Shown here one piece after another: positions 8,367 to 17,502 of a stretch of 33,855 nt of DNA (within the stretch, counting starts at the first letter, position 1; each line of letters starts with the position of its first letter). Under the pieces are notes generated by a model. The model was given only the letters and a program-made list of their open reading frames with translations, ran no database searches and was not told where the DNA came from. This DNA comes from Clostridia bacterium (lineage in GTDB: Bacteria > Bacillota > Clostridia > Oscillospirales > CAG-382). Where the stretch lies: NCBI GenBank assembly GCA_017456765.1, contig JAFTIR010000032.1, positions 1 to 33,855 on the forward strand, read 5' to 3'. Made by a program: the position numbers and the translations under genes.

Positions 8367-10772
8367 GTGCGGAAAATACAGTACATTTTTTCAGAAAACA
8401 GTAAAATTGTTCATGCTTCGGTAAGGGCGCTGTGTGATTTTATTTTCCGCACAGGAGATGTTTATTCGGGCGGTAGTGATATAACAGGCAATGCTATGCT
8501 TATGGGCGCAAAAATCCACAGGGAGCTTCAGAGCAGATATAAAAAAGAGAATAAGAACTATCAGTCTGAGTATCATATAAAATATTTTGAAGAGTTTGAG
8601 GACTTTGATTACGAAATTGCAGGGAGCATTGACGGGATTTTAGAAAATGGCGATGCTACTGTGATTGACGAATTCAAAACCACAAGTCTTGAGCTCGAAA
8701 ATCTTGAGTGGGATACGGTGAGGGCATATTCTGCCCAGCTTATGTGCTATGGGTTTATGTACTGTGCCGAAAATGCCACAAATTTCATCACTCTTCGTCT
8801 CACCTTCTATAACTATGATGATGACGATATAAAAACCATTGAAAAGGAATTCACCTTTACGCAACTGAGACTCTGGTTTGATGAGCTCCTGCGTGCTCAT
8901 GTAAAGTGGGCAAAGCTCGTATATGACCATAAGATGAGGAGAAATGCCTCGCTCAGGGAAATGAGATTTCCTTTTTCTGAATACCGAAGTGGACAGAGAG
9001 AGCTTTCGGCAAAGATATACAGATGTATCCGTGACGGAAAACGGCTTTTTGCCGAAGCACCTACGGGTATAGGAAAAACCGTATCCACACTTTTCCCGTC
9101 ACTCAAGGCACTGGGTGAGGGAGAGGGGGATAAGATATTTTATCTTTCGGCAAAGAATTCGGGTTTTGCCACCGCTGAAGACTGCCTTGGAATATTTTGT
9201 GAAAAAGGGGCGCAAATCAAATACTGCTCTCTTACTTCAAAGGAAAAAATCTGTCTCCGTGATAAGAATTGCCTGCCAAGTGTCTGTGAATATTCTAAAG
9301 GTCATTATGACAGGGTAAATGATGCAATATTTGATTTAGTAAGCAACCATAACGTAATAAATAAAGAGCTTATTATGGAATATTCTGAAAAATATAAGGT
9401 GTGTCCCTTTGAATTTCAGCTTGATGTTTCAATGTTTTGCGATTGCGTTATTGGTGACTATAACTATGCCTTTGACCCAAGGGCAAAGCTCCAGAGATAT
9501 TTTTCCGACGGTGGGGATTATATAATACTTGTTGATGAAGCGCATAATCTTGTGGATAGGGCAAGAGAAATGTTTTCAGCAGGTATTTCAATGCTGTTTC
9601 TTCGTAAATTCTCGAAGCATTTTAAGGGAATAAGAAAACTTCAGGGACGGCTTACAAAATGCGTAAATGTTCTGAAAAAGTACCGTCAGAGTCTTGAAAT
9701 ATCAGAAAAAGCACAGAAAAAGGTCATAATAGCCGAGAACGACGTTGAACCTTTTCGCTCATTCTGTGATGCATATCGCAAATTCTTAACAGAGGACGGA
9801 TATGATGAAGTAAAAAAGAACACCCTTGAGCTTTTCTTTGAAATAAGCTTCTTTGTCGAAATATTTGATATTGAAAGCGTTTTTCAGGAGGACTACATTG
9901 ACTTTTGCGAAACTGACGGTGATGATACAACCCTTTATCTTTATTGTGCTGACCCGTCAAATCAGATTAAGCTCGCCTGCTCCAAAATGCGTTCGTCTAC
10001 ATTCTTCTCGGCAACAATGACGCCCTCCGAGTATTATATAAAGATGCTTGGAGCTGATATGGACGAGGACGAAACAATATCAATTCCCTCACCATTTCCA
10101 AAAGAAAATATGCTCCTTTGCATTTGTAAAAATGTCTCAACGCGCTTTAAAGACAGAAATGACAGTATAGAAGATGTTATACAAATAATATACGAAGCGT
10201 GCAGTAAAAAAGTTGGAAACTATTTTGTTTTCTTTCCGTCTTACGGATATATGAAGGACGTATATGATGAGTTCTGCGTCAGCTTTCCCGACATAGAAAC
10301 AATATGTCAGCAGCCCCGAATGACAAAGGAAGAAAGGGACGAATATCTTTCAAGGTTTAAAAGAAATCCAACCGAAACGCTTGTTGGCTTTGCCCTTTGC
10401 GGAGGAATATTTTCCGAAGGCGTTGACCTTACGGGAGACAGACTCTCAGGAGCGATAATTGTCGGTACGGGACTTCCTGTCGTGTGCTTTGAGCGGGATA
10501 TGCTCAAAGACCATTTCGATAAAACGATAGGTGAGGGATTCGGCTATAACTATGCGTATACATATACGGGACTTAACCGTGTGTATCAGGCAGGCGGCAG
10601 AGTAATACGTACCAAAGACGATAAAGGTTTTGTAATCCTTGTAGATGACAGATATTCTAAAATCTCTCATAGAAGAACATTCCCGTCTGCATGGAAGAAT
10701 AATATAAAAACGCTTCTCACGACCGAGGCGGTAGGGGAAGCGGTGGGAAATTTCTGGGAAAAGCAGATATAA
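8367..10772 (+). CDS. RecB-like PD-(D/E)XK nuclease fused to XPD/DinG-family helicase
   Basis: The 801-residue protein joins two enzymes. Residues 1-190 carry RecB/Cas4-type nuclease motifs: H51, D89 in GSIDG, E102-x-K104 in IDEFKTT, and Q124 with Y128. From about 205 it is a superfamily 2 helicase of the XPD/DinG (COG1199) group: Walker A APTGIGKT (231-238), DEAH box VDEAH (389-393), and C-terminal motifs FSATMTP and YQAGGRVIRT. Cysteines 296, 302, 307 and 346 sit where this family binds a 4Fe-4S cluster. Expected activity is ATP-driven 5'-3' DNA unwinding coupled to nuclease cutting, in DNA repair. GTG is taken as start; the ribosome site (AAAGAAAG) is weak and close. It is a stand-alone transcription unit with its own promoter and a shared terminator, with no visible repair or defence partner. 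The exact DNA substrate is unknown. Confidence 0.88.
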   Translation: MRKIQYIFSENSKIVHASVRALCDFIFRTGDVYSGGSDITGNAMLMGAKIHRELQSRYKKENKNYQSEYHIKYFEEFEDFDYEIAGSIDGILENGDATVIDEFKTTSLELENLEWDTVRAYSAQLMCYGFMYCAENATNFITLRLTFYNYDDDDIKTIEKEFTFTQLRLWFDELLRAHVKWAKLVYDHKMRRNASLREMRFPFSEYRSGQRELSAKIYRCIRDGKRLFAEAPTGIGKTVSTLFPSLKALGEGEGDKIFYLSAKNSGFATAEDCLGIFCEKGAQIKYCSLTSKEKICLRDKNCLPSVCEYSKGHYDRVNDAIFDLVSNHNVINKELIMEYSEKYKVCPFEFQLDVSMFCDCVIGDYNYAFDPRAKLQRYFSDGGDYIILVDEAHNLVDRAREMFSAGISMLFLRKFSKHFKGIRKLQGRLTKCVNVLKKYRQSLEISEKAQKKVIIAENDVEPFRSFCDAYRKFLTEDGYDEVKKNTLELFFEISFFVEIFDIESVFQEDYIDFCETDGDDTTLYLYCADPSNQIKLACSKMRSSTFFSATMTPSEYYIKMLGADMDEDETISIPSPFPKENMLLCICKNVSTRFKDRNDSIEDVIQIIYEACSKKVGNYFVFFPSYGYMKDVYDEFCVSFPDIETICQQPRMTKEERDEYLSRFKRNPTETLVGFALCGGIFSEGVDLTGDRLSGAIIVGTGLPVVCFERDMLKDHFDKTIGEGFGYNYAYTYTGLNRVYQAGGRVIRTKDDKGFVILVDDRYSKISHRRTFPSAWKNNIKTLLTTEAVGEAVGNFWEKQI

Positions 10773-10777
10773 ATATT

Positions 10778-10807
10778 AAAGGCTGAAACCTTTTGGTTTC
10801 AGCCTTT
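10778..10807. terminator. Bidirectional terminator between helicase and polC
   Basis: A 13-bp perfect stem (AAAGGCTGAAACC and its complement) surrounds a TTTT loop. A/T tails on both sides allow termination from either strand, which suits the convergent genes flanking it. Confidence 0.88.
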
Positions 10808-10816
10808 GTGCTATCT

Positions 10817-13800
10817 TTAGAATAAACTCATCTGCTCGTCGCTATCGTCGTTTGTTTTTACTTCTTCGGCTTTCGGCTTCTTGACTTCTTTCTTCGCCTC
10901 TGCCGGTACTGAGGAAACAGCCATACTGCCGAACATATCAAGCTGATTTGTTTCGGAAACGTCGTCGAAAACGCCGTTCTTTCTCATGATTTCAATTACA
11001 GCCTTTGAAACCTGAGCCTTCATGCGTAAATCCTCAACAGATAGAATTTCATTTTCCTGGCAAGCCTTGTAAATGCTCTCTGCCGCAGCTTCACCAAGTC
11101 CCCCCATACTGCTGAAAGGGCATCTTATTGCGCCGTCCTCGGGCAAGAACCAGGAAGCGTGGGATTTCGTGAGGGAGGGCTTTAAAAACTTTATGCCTCT
11201 CGCGTACGCTTCGTTTACCATCTGAAGAATCGGTATCATATCTGCGTCTTTGGGCGATGCTGTTTTTTCTTTTATCTTCTTCTCAGTGTCGGCGATAAAG
11301 TCAACAACCGCCTGCTTTCCCTTGCAGCAAATCTCAGCATCAAAGCCACCCGGAGCAACCGAAAGAAACGCCGCATAGAATTCGAGTGGCCTGTGAACCT
11401 TGAACCAGCCAAGTCTGAGTGCCGACATAACATATGCCGCTGCGTGTGCTTTGGGGAACATATACTTGATTTTCTGACACGAATCGATGTACCAGTCGGG
11501 AACGCCATGCTCCTTCATTGTTTCTATGTATTCGGGCTTTAAGCCCTTACCCTTTCGCACATCCTCCATGATTTTGAAGGCTGTGCCGTTCTCAAGGCCG
11601 TATTGGATAAGACGCACCATGATGTTGTCACGGGTAGCGATTACGTTTGAAATTGTACAGGTGCCGTTTAAAATTAGGTCCTGTGCATTTCCGAGCCATA
11701 CGTCGGTTCCGTGGGAAAGACCGGAAATCTGAAGAAGGTCAGAGAAATTCTTTGGCTTTGAATCCTCAATCATCTGACGTACAAATTTTGTGCCGAATTC
11801 GGGAAGACCGAATGTTCCTACATTACTGCCTATGTCCTCGGGAGTAACGCCGAGGGACTTTGTGGATATAAATAGCTCCATAACCTCGGGGTCGTACATG
11901 GGAAGTTCAAGGACGTTGAGACCCGTAAACTTTTCCATCATTTTGTACTTTGTGGGAACATCGTGGCCAAGCTCGTCAAGCTTTAGGATTGTGTCATGTA
12001 AGAACTTGAATGCAAAGTGTGTTGAGATGATGTTGCTGTTGGGATCGTCGGCAGGGTGCTGTACGGGTGTAAAGTCGTAAACATCGTATTCCTTCGGCAC
12101 AACTATGATGCCGCCGGGATGCTGACCTGTCGTCTTTTTTACGCCTACACAGCCGTTTGTAAGCCGCTGTTCTTCCGCCTTGTTTACAACAATTCCTCGT
12201 TCTTCAAGATACTTCTTTACATAGCCGTAGGCGTTCTTGTCCGCAACAGTACCGAGTGTTCCTGCACGGAATACATTTTCCGAGCCGAAAAGCTCTTCTG
12301 TGTACTTGTGTACCTTGCCCTGAACGTCTCCTGAAAAATTAAGGTCAATATCGGGTGATTTGTCGCCGTGGAAGCCCAGGAAGGTTTCAAAGGGGATTTC
12401 GTGACCGTCGCCCATCATTTCCGTTCCGCATTTTGGACAGGGTTTTGGAGGTAAGTCAAAGCCCGAGCCAACCGAGCCGTCGGTGATAAATTCGGAATAT
12501 TTGCATTTTGAGCATCTGTAATGTGGCGAGAGGGGATTAACCTCCGAGATACCGCCCATGGTGGCGGCAAAGGATGAACCAACCGAGCCTCTTGAGCCTA
12601 CAAGATAGCCGTTTTCTTCACTGTACTTTACAAGTCGCCTTGCAATTACATAAAGCACCGCAAAGCCGTTGCTGATAATCGAGTCAAGCTCTCGTTTGAG
12701 TCTTGTCTCAACGATTTCGGGAAGAGGGTCGCCGTAAAGCTCGTGGGCGTATTTGTAGCAGTTGGATGTAAGCTCTTCTTCTGCACCCTCAAGATGAGGA
12801 GTAAATGAGCCGTCGGGGATTGGGAGAATATCCTCAATCATGTCGGCAATTTTGTTTGTGTTGGTAACAACTATTTCGTATGCCTTTTCGGGCTCGAGAT
12901 AGTCAAATTCTTTGAGCATTTCCTCGGTTGTACGATAGTATAAGGGAATATGCTTGTCGGCGTCTGAAAATTTCTGACCTGCAAGCAGAATCTGACGAAA
13001 AATCTCGTCAGTCGGCTCGTTGAAGTGCACATCGCCCGTCGCAACAACGGGAATTCCAAGCTCGTCGCCGAGTTTTATGATAGTTTTGTTAATCTCAATG
13101 AGAGAATCTCTGCCCTGAACGATGCCCTTGTCAATCATAAACTGGTTGTTGCCAAGGGGCTGGATTTCAAGATAATCGTAGAACTTTGCCATGTCGCATA
13201 AGTCCGACCAGGGTTTTCCCTGAAGTACAGCCTGATATAATTCTCCAGCCTCGCACGCCGAGCCTATAATAAGACCGTCCCTGTGCTGTTCAAGCACCGT
13301 TTTGGGAATTCGGGGATGTCTGTGATAATAGTCGAGATACGAGTATGAAACGAGCTTGTAGAGGTTCTTGAGTCCCACAAGATTCTTAACTAAAATAATC
13401 TGATGATAGCTCTTTAATTTCTTGGGGTCACAGCTTCCGCTCATAGCCTCTACCATCTGGCTTATCATTGATATGCCCTCTGTGTCGAGTTTTTCTATGA
13501 GCTTTCCGAAAATCAGTGCCAGCATGTGAGCGTCCTCAAATGCTCTGTGGTGGTTGAAATTACCGAGGTCAAAATATTTACCTACAGCATCAAGCGTGTG
13601 CTTTTTAAGGTCAGGATTTGCATAACGGGATACCGAAACCGTGTCAATATATGTTGGCTTAAACTCAATTCCCATATCCTCGCACGCCTTTGAAATAAAG
13701 GAAATGTCAAAGGTTGCGTTGTGGGCAACAAATATGCAATTGCTCGCAAATTCCAGAAACTTTGGTAAAACTTCATCAATGTCGGGTGCATCTTTAAGCA

Positions 13801-15298
13801 TGTCGTCCGTAATTCCCGTAAGCTCTGATATTTGTTTAGTCAAAGGCTCATGGGGATTTACAAAAGAGGAAAAGGTGTCGAGCACTTTGCCACCCTGGTA
13901 GAGAACAGCACCGATTTCGGTAATTTTGCAGTCCTTTGCCGAAAGACCCGTTGTTTCAATGTCAAAAACACAGAATCTGTCACTTGCAAATTTTGCGTCA
14001 CCCTCGCCAAATACAGCCTTTGCCGTATCGTCAACAAAGTAGCTTTCAATGCCGTATAAAACCTTGATGTCAGCTTTTTGTTTTCTCTTTGCCGCAAGTA
14101 TTTCGGGGAAAGCCTGAACGTTTCCGTGGTCAGTAATGGCAACAGCCTTGTGACCGTAGCGCACAGCTGTTTTTATTACGTCACTGCAGGAGAAAACCGA
14201 GTCCATTGTAGAGAGCATGGTGTGAAGATGAAGCTCAACTCTCTTTTCTTCTGCCGTGTCTGTTTTTTGCTTTTTCTTTATAAAACCGATAGAGGTTGGA
14301 TTGATACAGGGAGTACCGTCAAACTTGTCCACCTGTGCCTTTCCCTGCATAATAATGCACTTGCCGTCGGAAATTTTGCCGTATTCCTCGTCCTTTTCTT
14401 TTGAGTAGAACATCTTGACAACGTGTGCAGCTTCCTTGTCGCCTATATAAAAGGAAACAATGCACTTGTCCTGCTTTTTTGTCAGCTTCTTTTCGTAGCC
14501 GAAAACCTCGCCGCAGACAGTAAAGTTTCCGCTGTCAAGGCTTGCTTTTCTAAGAGGAATGATGTTAATGTCTTTTACGGTATTGTAGACATTTTCAATT
14601 TCGGAAATATCAAAAATCATGCCGCCGCACTTTACAATTCCCTCGTCAATGTCAACCTCGGCATCCGTAGACTCTGTTTTGAGAGCCGAACTTAAGGTGG
14701 ATGCGGCAATGCTCTCCATTTGCGCCTCTTTCACTTCTTCGGGTACGGGAATGTGAATGTCGGGGAGATTATCAATACCGTCCAAATCATCGTATGTAAG
14801 CTCTGTAATGCCGCAGAACTCAATTCTCTTTTTGTCACCGAACATTTCCTCGATAATGTCGGCTATCATCACATCAGCTCCACCCGAAAGCAATAAATTC
14901 TTGCCACCGTTGCGAAGAGAAATGTAGAGGGTGTCGTTGTCCTCGGAAACCTCCGAGCCGTCAAGCTTTTCGATGAATGCTCCCGAAAAGAAGCCGCCCA
15001 TAGAAATGCTTCTTCTTGAAAGCTCAATGAATACGTGTTCTATGTAACAGACATCAAAGGAAACGCCCTTGAAACAGGGGTGGATTTCCATTCTCGAAAG
15101 CTCGTATGCCTTAGCTATTCCGTTTTCAACAGAAAAGAGCATGCTTATAGGAACATAGCCGTCAAAGACTACGTCACAAATAATAATTCTTGCTTCCTTG
15201 TCCGCCTTGGCGGAATACTCCACAATCTTTGAGATTACATTTTCCTCGCTGTCTGACGGCTCGTATTTTTTGAATAGCTCTGAGAATGGTTTAGCCAT
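10817..15298 (-). CDS. polC: DNA polymerase III alpha subunit, Gram-positive PolC type
   Basis: PolC is the replicative polymerase with built-in proofreading. The 1493 residues (B. subtilis PolC has about 1437) contain, in order: an N-terminal domain; an OB fold (about 255-345); a PHP domain (ELHLHT near 354) interrupted by a DEDD exonuclease (FDIETTGL near 443); a second PHP part (GDVHF near 755); a zinc-binding cluster (CSKC near 926, CPKCG near 950); the catalytic PDIDLNFSGD near 982; and HPGG near 1058. Near 1451 is a clamp-binding motif NQLDMF where PolC normally ends. An extra Lys/Glu-rich tail of about 38 residues ends in a second motif, QMSLF, at the very C-terminus. The gene starts 14 bases after ispG with an AAGGAAG site and is the last gene of the rseP-ispG-polC unit. 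Confidence 0.97.
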   Translation of the reverse strand: MAKPFSELFKKYEPSDSEENVISKIVEYSAKADKEARIIICDVVFDGYVPISMLFSVENGIAKAYELSRMEIHPCFKGVSFDVCYIEHVFIELSRRSISMGGFFSGAFIEKLDGSEVSEDNDTLYISLRNGGKNLLLSGGADVMIADIIEEMFGDKKRIEFCGITELTYDDLDGIDNLPDIHIPVPEEVKEAQMESIAASTLSSALKTESTDAEVDIDEGIVKCGGMIFDISEIENVYNTVKDINIIPLRKASLDSGNFTVCGEVFGYEKKLTKKQDKCIVSFYIGDKEAAHVVKMFYSKEKDEEYGKISDGKCIIMQGKAQVDKFDGTPCINPTSIGFIKKKQKTDTAEEKRVELHLHTMLSTMDSVFSCSDVIKTAVRYGHKAVAITDHGNVQAFPEILAAKRKQKADIKVLYGIESYFVDDTAKAVFGEGDAKFASDRFCVFDIETTGLSAKDCKITEIGAVLYQGGKVLDTFSSFVNPHEPLTKQISELTGITDDMLKDAPDIDEVLPKFLEFASNCIFVAHNATFDISFISKACEDMGIEFKPTYIDTVSVSRYANPDLKKHTLDAVGKYFDLGNFNHHRAFEDAHMLALIFGKLIEKLDTEGISMISQMVEAMSGSCDPKKLKSYHQIILVKNLVGLKNLYKLVSYSYLDYYHRHPRIPKTVLEQHRDGLIIGSACEAGELYQAVLQGKPWSDLCDMAKFYDYLEIQPLGNNQFMIDKGIVQGRDSLIEINKTIIKLGDELGIPVVATGDVHFNEPTDEIFRQILLAGQKFSDADKHIPLYYRTTEEMLKEFDYLEPEKAYEIVVTNTNKIADMIEDILPIPDGSFTPHLEGAEEELTSNCYKYAHELYGDPLPEIVETRLKRELDSIISNGFAVLYVIARRLVKYSEENGYLVGSRGSVGSSFAATMGGISEVNPLSPHYRCSKCKYSEFITDGSVGSGFDLPPKPCPKCGTEMMGDGHEIPFETFLGFHGDKSPDIDLNFSGDVQGKVHKYTEELFGSENVFRAGTLGTVADKNAYGYVKKYLEERGIVVNKAEEQRLTNGCVGVKKTTGQHPGGIIVVPKEYDVYDFTPVQHPADDPNSNIISTHFAFKFLHDTILKLDELGHDVPTKYKMMEKFTGLNVLELPMYDPEVMELFISTKSLGVTPEDIGSNVGTFGLPEFGTKFVRQMIEDSKPKNFSDLLQISGLSHGTDVWLGNAQDLILNGTCTISNVIATRDNIMVRLIQYGLENGTAFKIMEDVRKGKGLKPEYIETMKEHGVPDWYIDSCQKIKYMFPKAHAAAYVMSALRLGWFKVHRPLEFYAAFLSVAPGGFDAEICCKGKQAVVDFIADTEKKIKEKTASPKDADMIPILQMVNEAYARGIKFLKPSLTKSHASWFLPEDGAIRCPFSSMGGLGEAAAESIYKACQENEILSVEDLRMKAQVSKAVIEIMRKNGVFDDVSETNQLDMFGSMAVSSVPAEAKKEVKKPKAEEVKTNDDSDEQMSLF

Positions 15299-15312
15299 TT
15301 ATATGTACTTCC

Positions 15313-16374
15313 TTATTTTTCTGAATTTGCCATTTGTTCGGCTTCTCTCATAAGAACATCAAAAAAGTCACTCATGGGTACTTTTCCGACGGTTTCTCCC
15401 TTTTTGAAGAGAAGTCCTTCGCCCACACCTCCGGCAATGCCGATGTCAGCTTCTCTTGCTTCGCCCGGACCGTTTACCGCACAGCCCATAACGGCAATTT
15501 TTAAGTTCCAGTCCTTGTCCTTGAGTGCCTCTTCAAGACGCTTTGCGGTTGAAAAAACATCAATGTTGCATCTTGAGCAAGTGGGGCAGGACACGATTTT
15601 TACGCCCTGTCTTATGTCGAGAACACGAAGTAAATCCTTTGCCGCCTCGACTTCCTTTATAACGTCATCGGAAAGGGAAACGCGAAGCGTGTCTCCTATT
15701 CCCTCACAAAGAAGTGCACCGATACCGGCACTTGATTTTATAAGTCCTGAGCGTTCAGTTCCCGCCTCGGTAACGCCAAGGTGTAAGGGATAGTCGCACA
15801 TTTCAGAGAACATTTTGTTTGCCTTTATGGTGGAGGCAACATCTGAAGATTTTATAGATACGATAATGTCGTTGAAATCAAATTTTTCAAGGAGCCTAAC
15901 ATGGAAAAATGCACTTTCGCACAGAGCCTCGGGAGTGGGTGCACCGTACTTTGCAAGTATGTGCTTTTCGAGTGAGCCGCCGTTGACCCCGATTCTTATG
16001 GGAATCCCCTTAGAGCGGCACATGTCGGCAACAGCTTTTACTCTGTCCTCGCCGCCTATGTTGCCGGGGTTTATTCTGATTTTGTCAATTCCTCTTTCTG
16101 CCGCAAGCAGAGCAAGCCTGTAATCAAAATGAATGTCGGCAACGAGGGGAATGTGAGTATGCTCCTTGAGATAAGGGATACTCTTTACGCAGTCTTCATT
16201 CGGTACGCTGAAGCGCACAATTTCACAGCCTGCCTTTTCAAGAGAGAGTATCTGCGAGAGGGTCGCTTCCTTGTCCTCGGTTTTTGTATATGTCATGGAT
16301 TGAATGAGAATGTCGTGACCTGAGCCTAAAATTCGGTTTCCTATTTTAACGCTTCTTGTCTTTCTTCTTTCCAT
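15313..16374 (-). CDS. ispG: 4-hydroxy-3-methylbut-2-enyl-diphosphate synthase
   Basis: IspG (GcpE) converts methylerythritol cyclodiphosphate to HMBPP, the penultimate step of the MEP isoprenoid pathway in the cytoplasm. The 353-residue length is typical of the short bacterial form. The 4Fe-4S ligands are visible as C263-x2-C266 (SCPTCSRC) and C298 (VMGCAVNGPGE), with the conserved E305. The N-terminal TIM-barrel region carries VRFSVPNE and RINPGNIG. It sits 12 bases after rseP with an AAGGAG ribosome site 7 bases before ATG, so it is very probably co-transcribed. Its product feeds undecaprenyl phosphate synthesis, the lipid carrier for wall assembly. Confidence 0.97.
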   Translation of the reverse strand: MERRKTRSVKIGNRILGSGHDILIQSMTYTKTEDKEATLSQILSLEKAGCEIVRFSVPNEDCVKSIPYLKEHTHIPLVADIHFDYRLALLAAERGIDKIRINPGNIGGEDRVKAVADMCRSKGIPIRIGVNGGSLEKHILAKYGAPTPEALCESAFFHVRLLEKFDFNDIIVSIKSSDVASTIKANKMFSEMCDYPLHLGVTEAGTERSGLIKSSAGIGALLCEGIGDTLRVSLSDDVIKEVEAAKDLLRVLDIRQGVKIVSCPTCSRCNIDVFSTAKRLEEALKDKDWNLKIAVMGCAVNGPGEAREADIGIAGGVGEGLLFKKGETVGKVPMSDFFDVLMREAEQMANSEK

Positions 16375-16386
16375 GTGACTTCTCCT

Positions 16387-17445
16387 TTATTTTATAAGTT
16401 TTGTAATATCGCTGAAGGTTACAAACAGCATAAGCCCCATCAATAGCATGAGACCTGCTGCATTTACTGCCGCTTCGATTTTTGGACTTACAGGCTTTCT
16501 CCGTATAGCCTCAATGATTAAAAACAGTATTCTTCCGCCGTCAAGGGCAGGGAATGGCAGAAGATTTACAATTCCCAGATTCATGGATATAACCATCATC
16601 ATAAAGAACAGTGATGAAATACCGCCTGTTTCTTCAACCTCTTTCATTTCGCTTACAACGCCGACAGGGCCTGAGATTGCCTCAGCTCCGTAGCGTCCCT
16701 TGAATGTGTCAATGAGTGATGTCCATATTGCACGAAGAACAGAGAGGGATTGGCAGAAGGTTTGCTTTACTACCTCTAAAGGTGTTTTTTCGAGCTTTGT
16801 CGGAATAAAGAAATTCGCTGTCCCGAAAACTATTCCTTTGTCTGTAATGGTAGGGAAGTAAAAGTCTTTTATGACTACCTTTTCGCCGTTTCTCAAAACC
16901 ACCAAATCAACAGGCTTATCAACAATGTTCATCGCCTCATATACAAGGTCGTGCCTTATGTTTATATTTCTCGAGCCGACCTTTATAATCTCGTCATTTG
17001 GCTTTAACCCTTGAAAGTCATCGGTGTAGGGAATGCCGTCCTTGTTCACTACAAAAAACTTGTCAACTTTTGTTGAGTATAAATCACCGCCGAAAATAAC
17101 AAGGAGTGCCGCAATAACAAGTCCCAAAAGAATGTTCATCGCCGCACCTGCGGATATGACGGTAAACCTTTGCCATATAGATTTTTTCGCGAGTGAGGTT
17201 TCGTCGTTTTCCGAATTCTCGTCGTTGTCTTCGCCGTGCATTGAAACAAAACCGCCGATAGGCAAAAGTCTCAGAGAATAGGTAACGCCGTCTTTTCCTA
17301 TCCGTGAGAATATTTTAGGACCCATGCCTATGGCAAATTCATATATTCCGACCCCGCACTTTTTTGCGGCAATAAAATGCCCGAATTCGTGTATAAATAT
17401 AAGAACGCCAAACATGAGTATGCCGAAGATAATGTAAAATGCCAT
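16387..17445 (-). CDS. rseP: RseP/RasP-type intramembrane site-2 zinc metalloprotease
   Basis: The family cleaves anti-sigma factors and leftover signal peptides within the membrane. This 352-residue protein has the zinc motif HEFGH at residues 19-23 in the first membrane helix and the matching LDGGR motif in the third conserved helix near 300. A PDZ domain lies between them (about 125-205) and about four membrane segments are visible. A strong GGAGG site lies 6 bases before ATG. In many Firmicutes the order is cdsA-dxr-rseP-ispG-polC; here rseP comes first and neither cdsA nor dxr is upstream, so the cluster is cut short on this side. The substrate cannot be inferred from context. Confidence 0.94.
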   Translation of the reverse strand: MAFYIIFGILMFGVLIFIHEFGHFIAAKKCGVGIYEFAIGMGPKIFSRIGKDGVTYSLRLLPIGGFVSMHGEDNDENSENDETSLAKKSIWQRFTVISAGAAMNILLGLVIAALLVIFGGDLYSTKVDKFFVVNKDGIPYTDDFQGLKPNDEIIKVGSRNINIRHDLVYEAMNIVDKPVDLVVLRNGEKVVIKDFYFPTITDKGIVFGTANFFIPTKLEKTPLEVVKQTFCQSLSVLRAIWTSLIDTFKGRYGAEAISGPVGVVSEMKEVEETGGISSLFFMMMVISMNLGIVNLLPFPALDGGRILFLIIEAIRRKPVSPKIEAAVNAAGLMLLMGLMLFVTFSDITKLIK

Positions 17446-17472
17446 TTTTTCCTCCGTAAAACGATAGTGTGT

Positions 17473-17501
17473 TTTACAATAGTTTATGCAAAAAATGTAA
17501 A
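17473..17501 (-). promoter_or_regulatory. Candidate promoter of the rseP-ispG-polC unit
   Basis: On the minus strand TTTACA (17501-17496) and TGTAAA (17478-17473) are 17 bases apart, about 28 bases upstream of the rseP start. The two boxes belong to a perfect 8-bp inverted repeat (17471-17478 and 17496-17503). The repeat could be a repressor operator or simply make the boxes look alike. The -35 box touches the stop codon of the gene upstream. Confidence 0.4.
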
Positions 17502-17502
17502 A

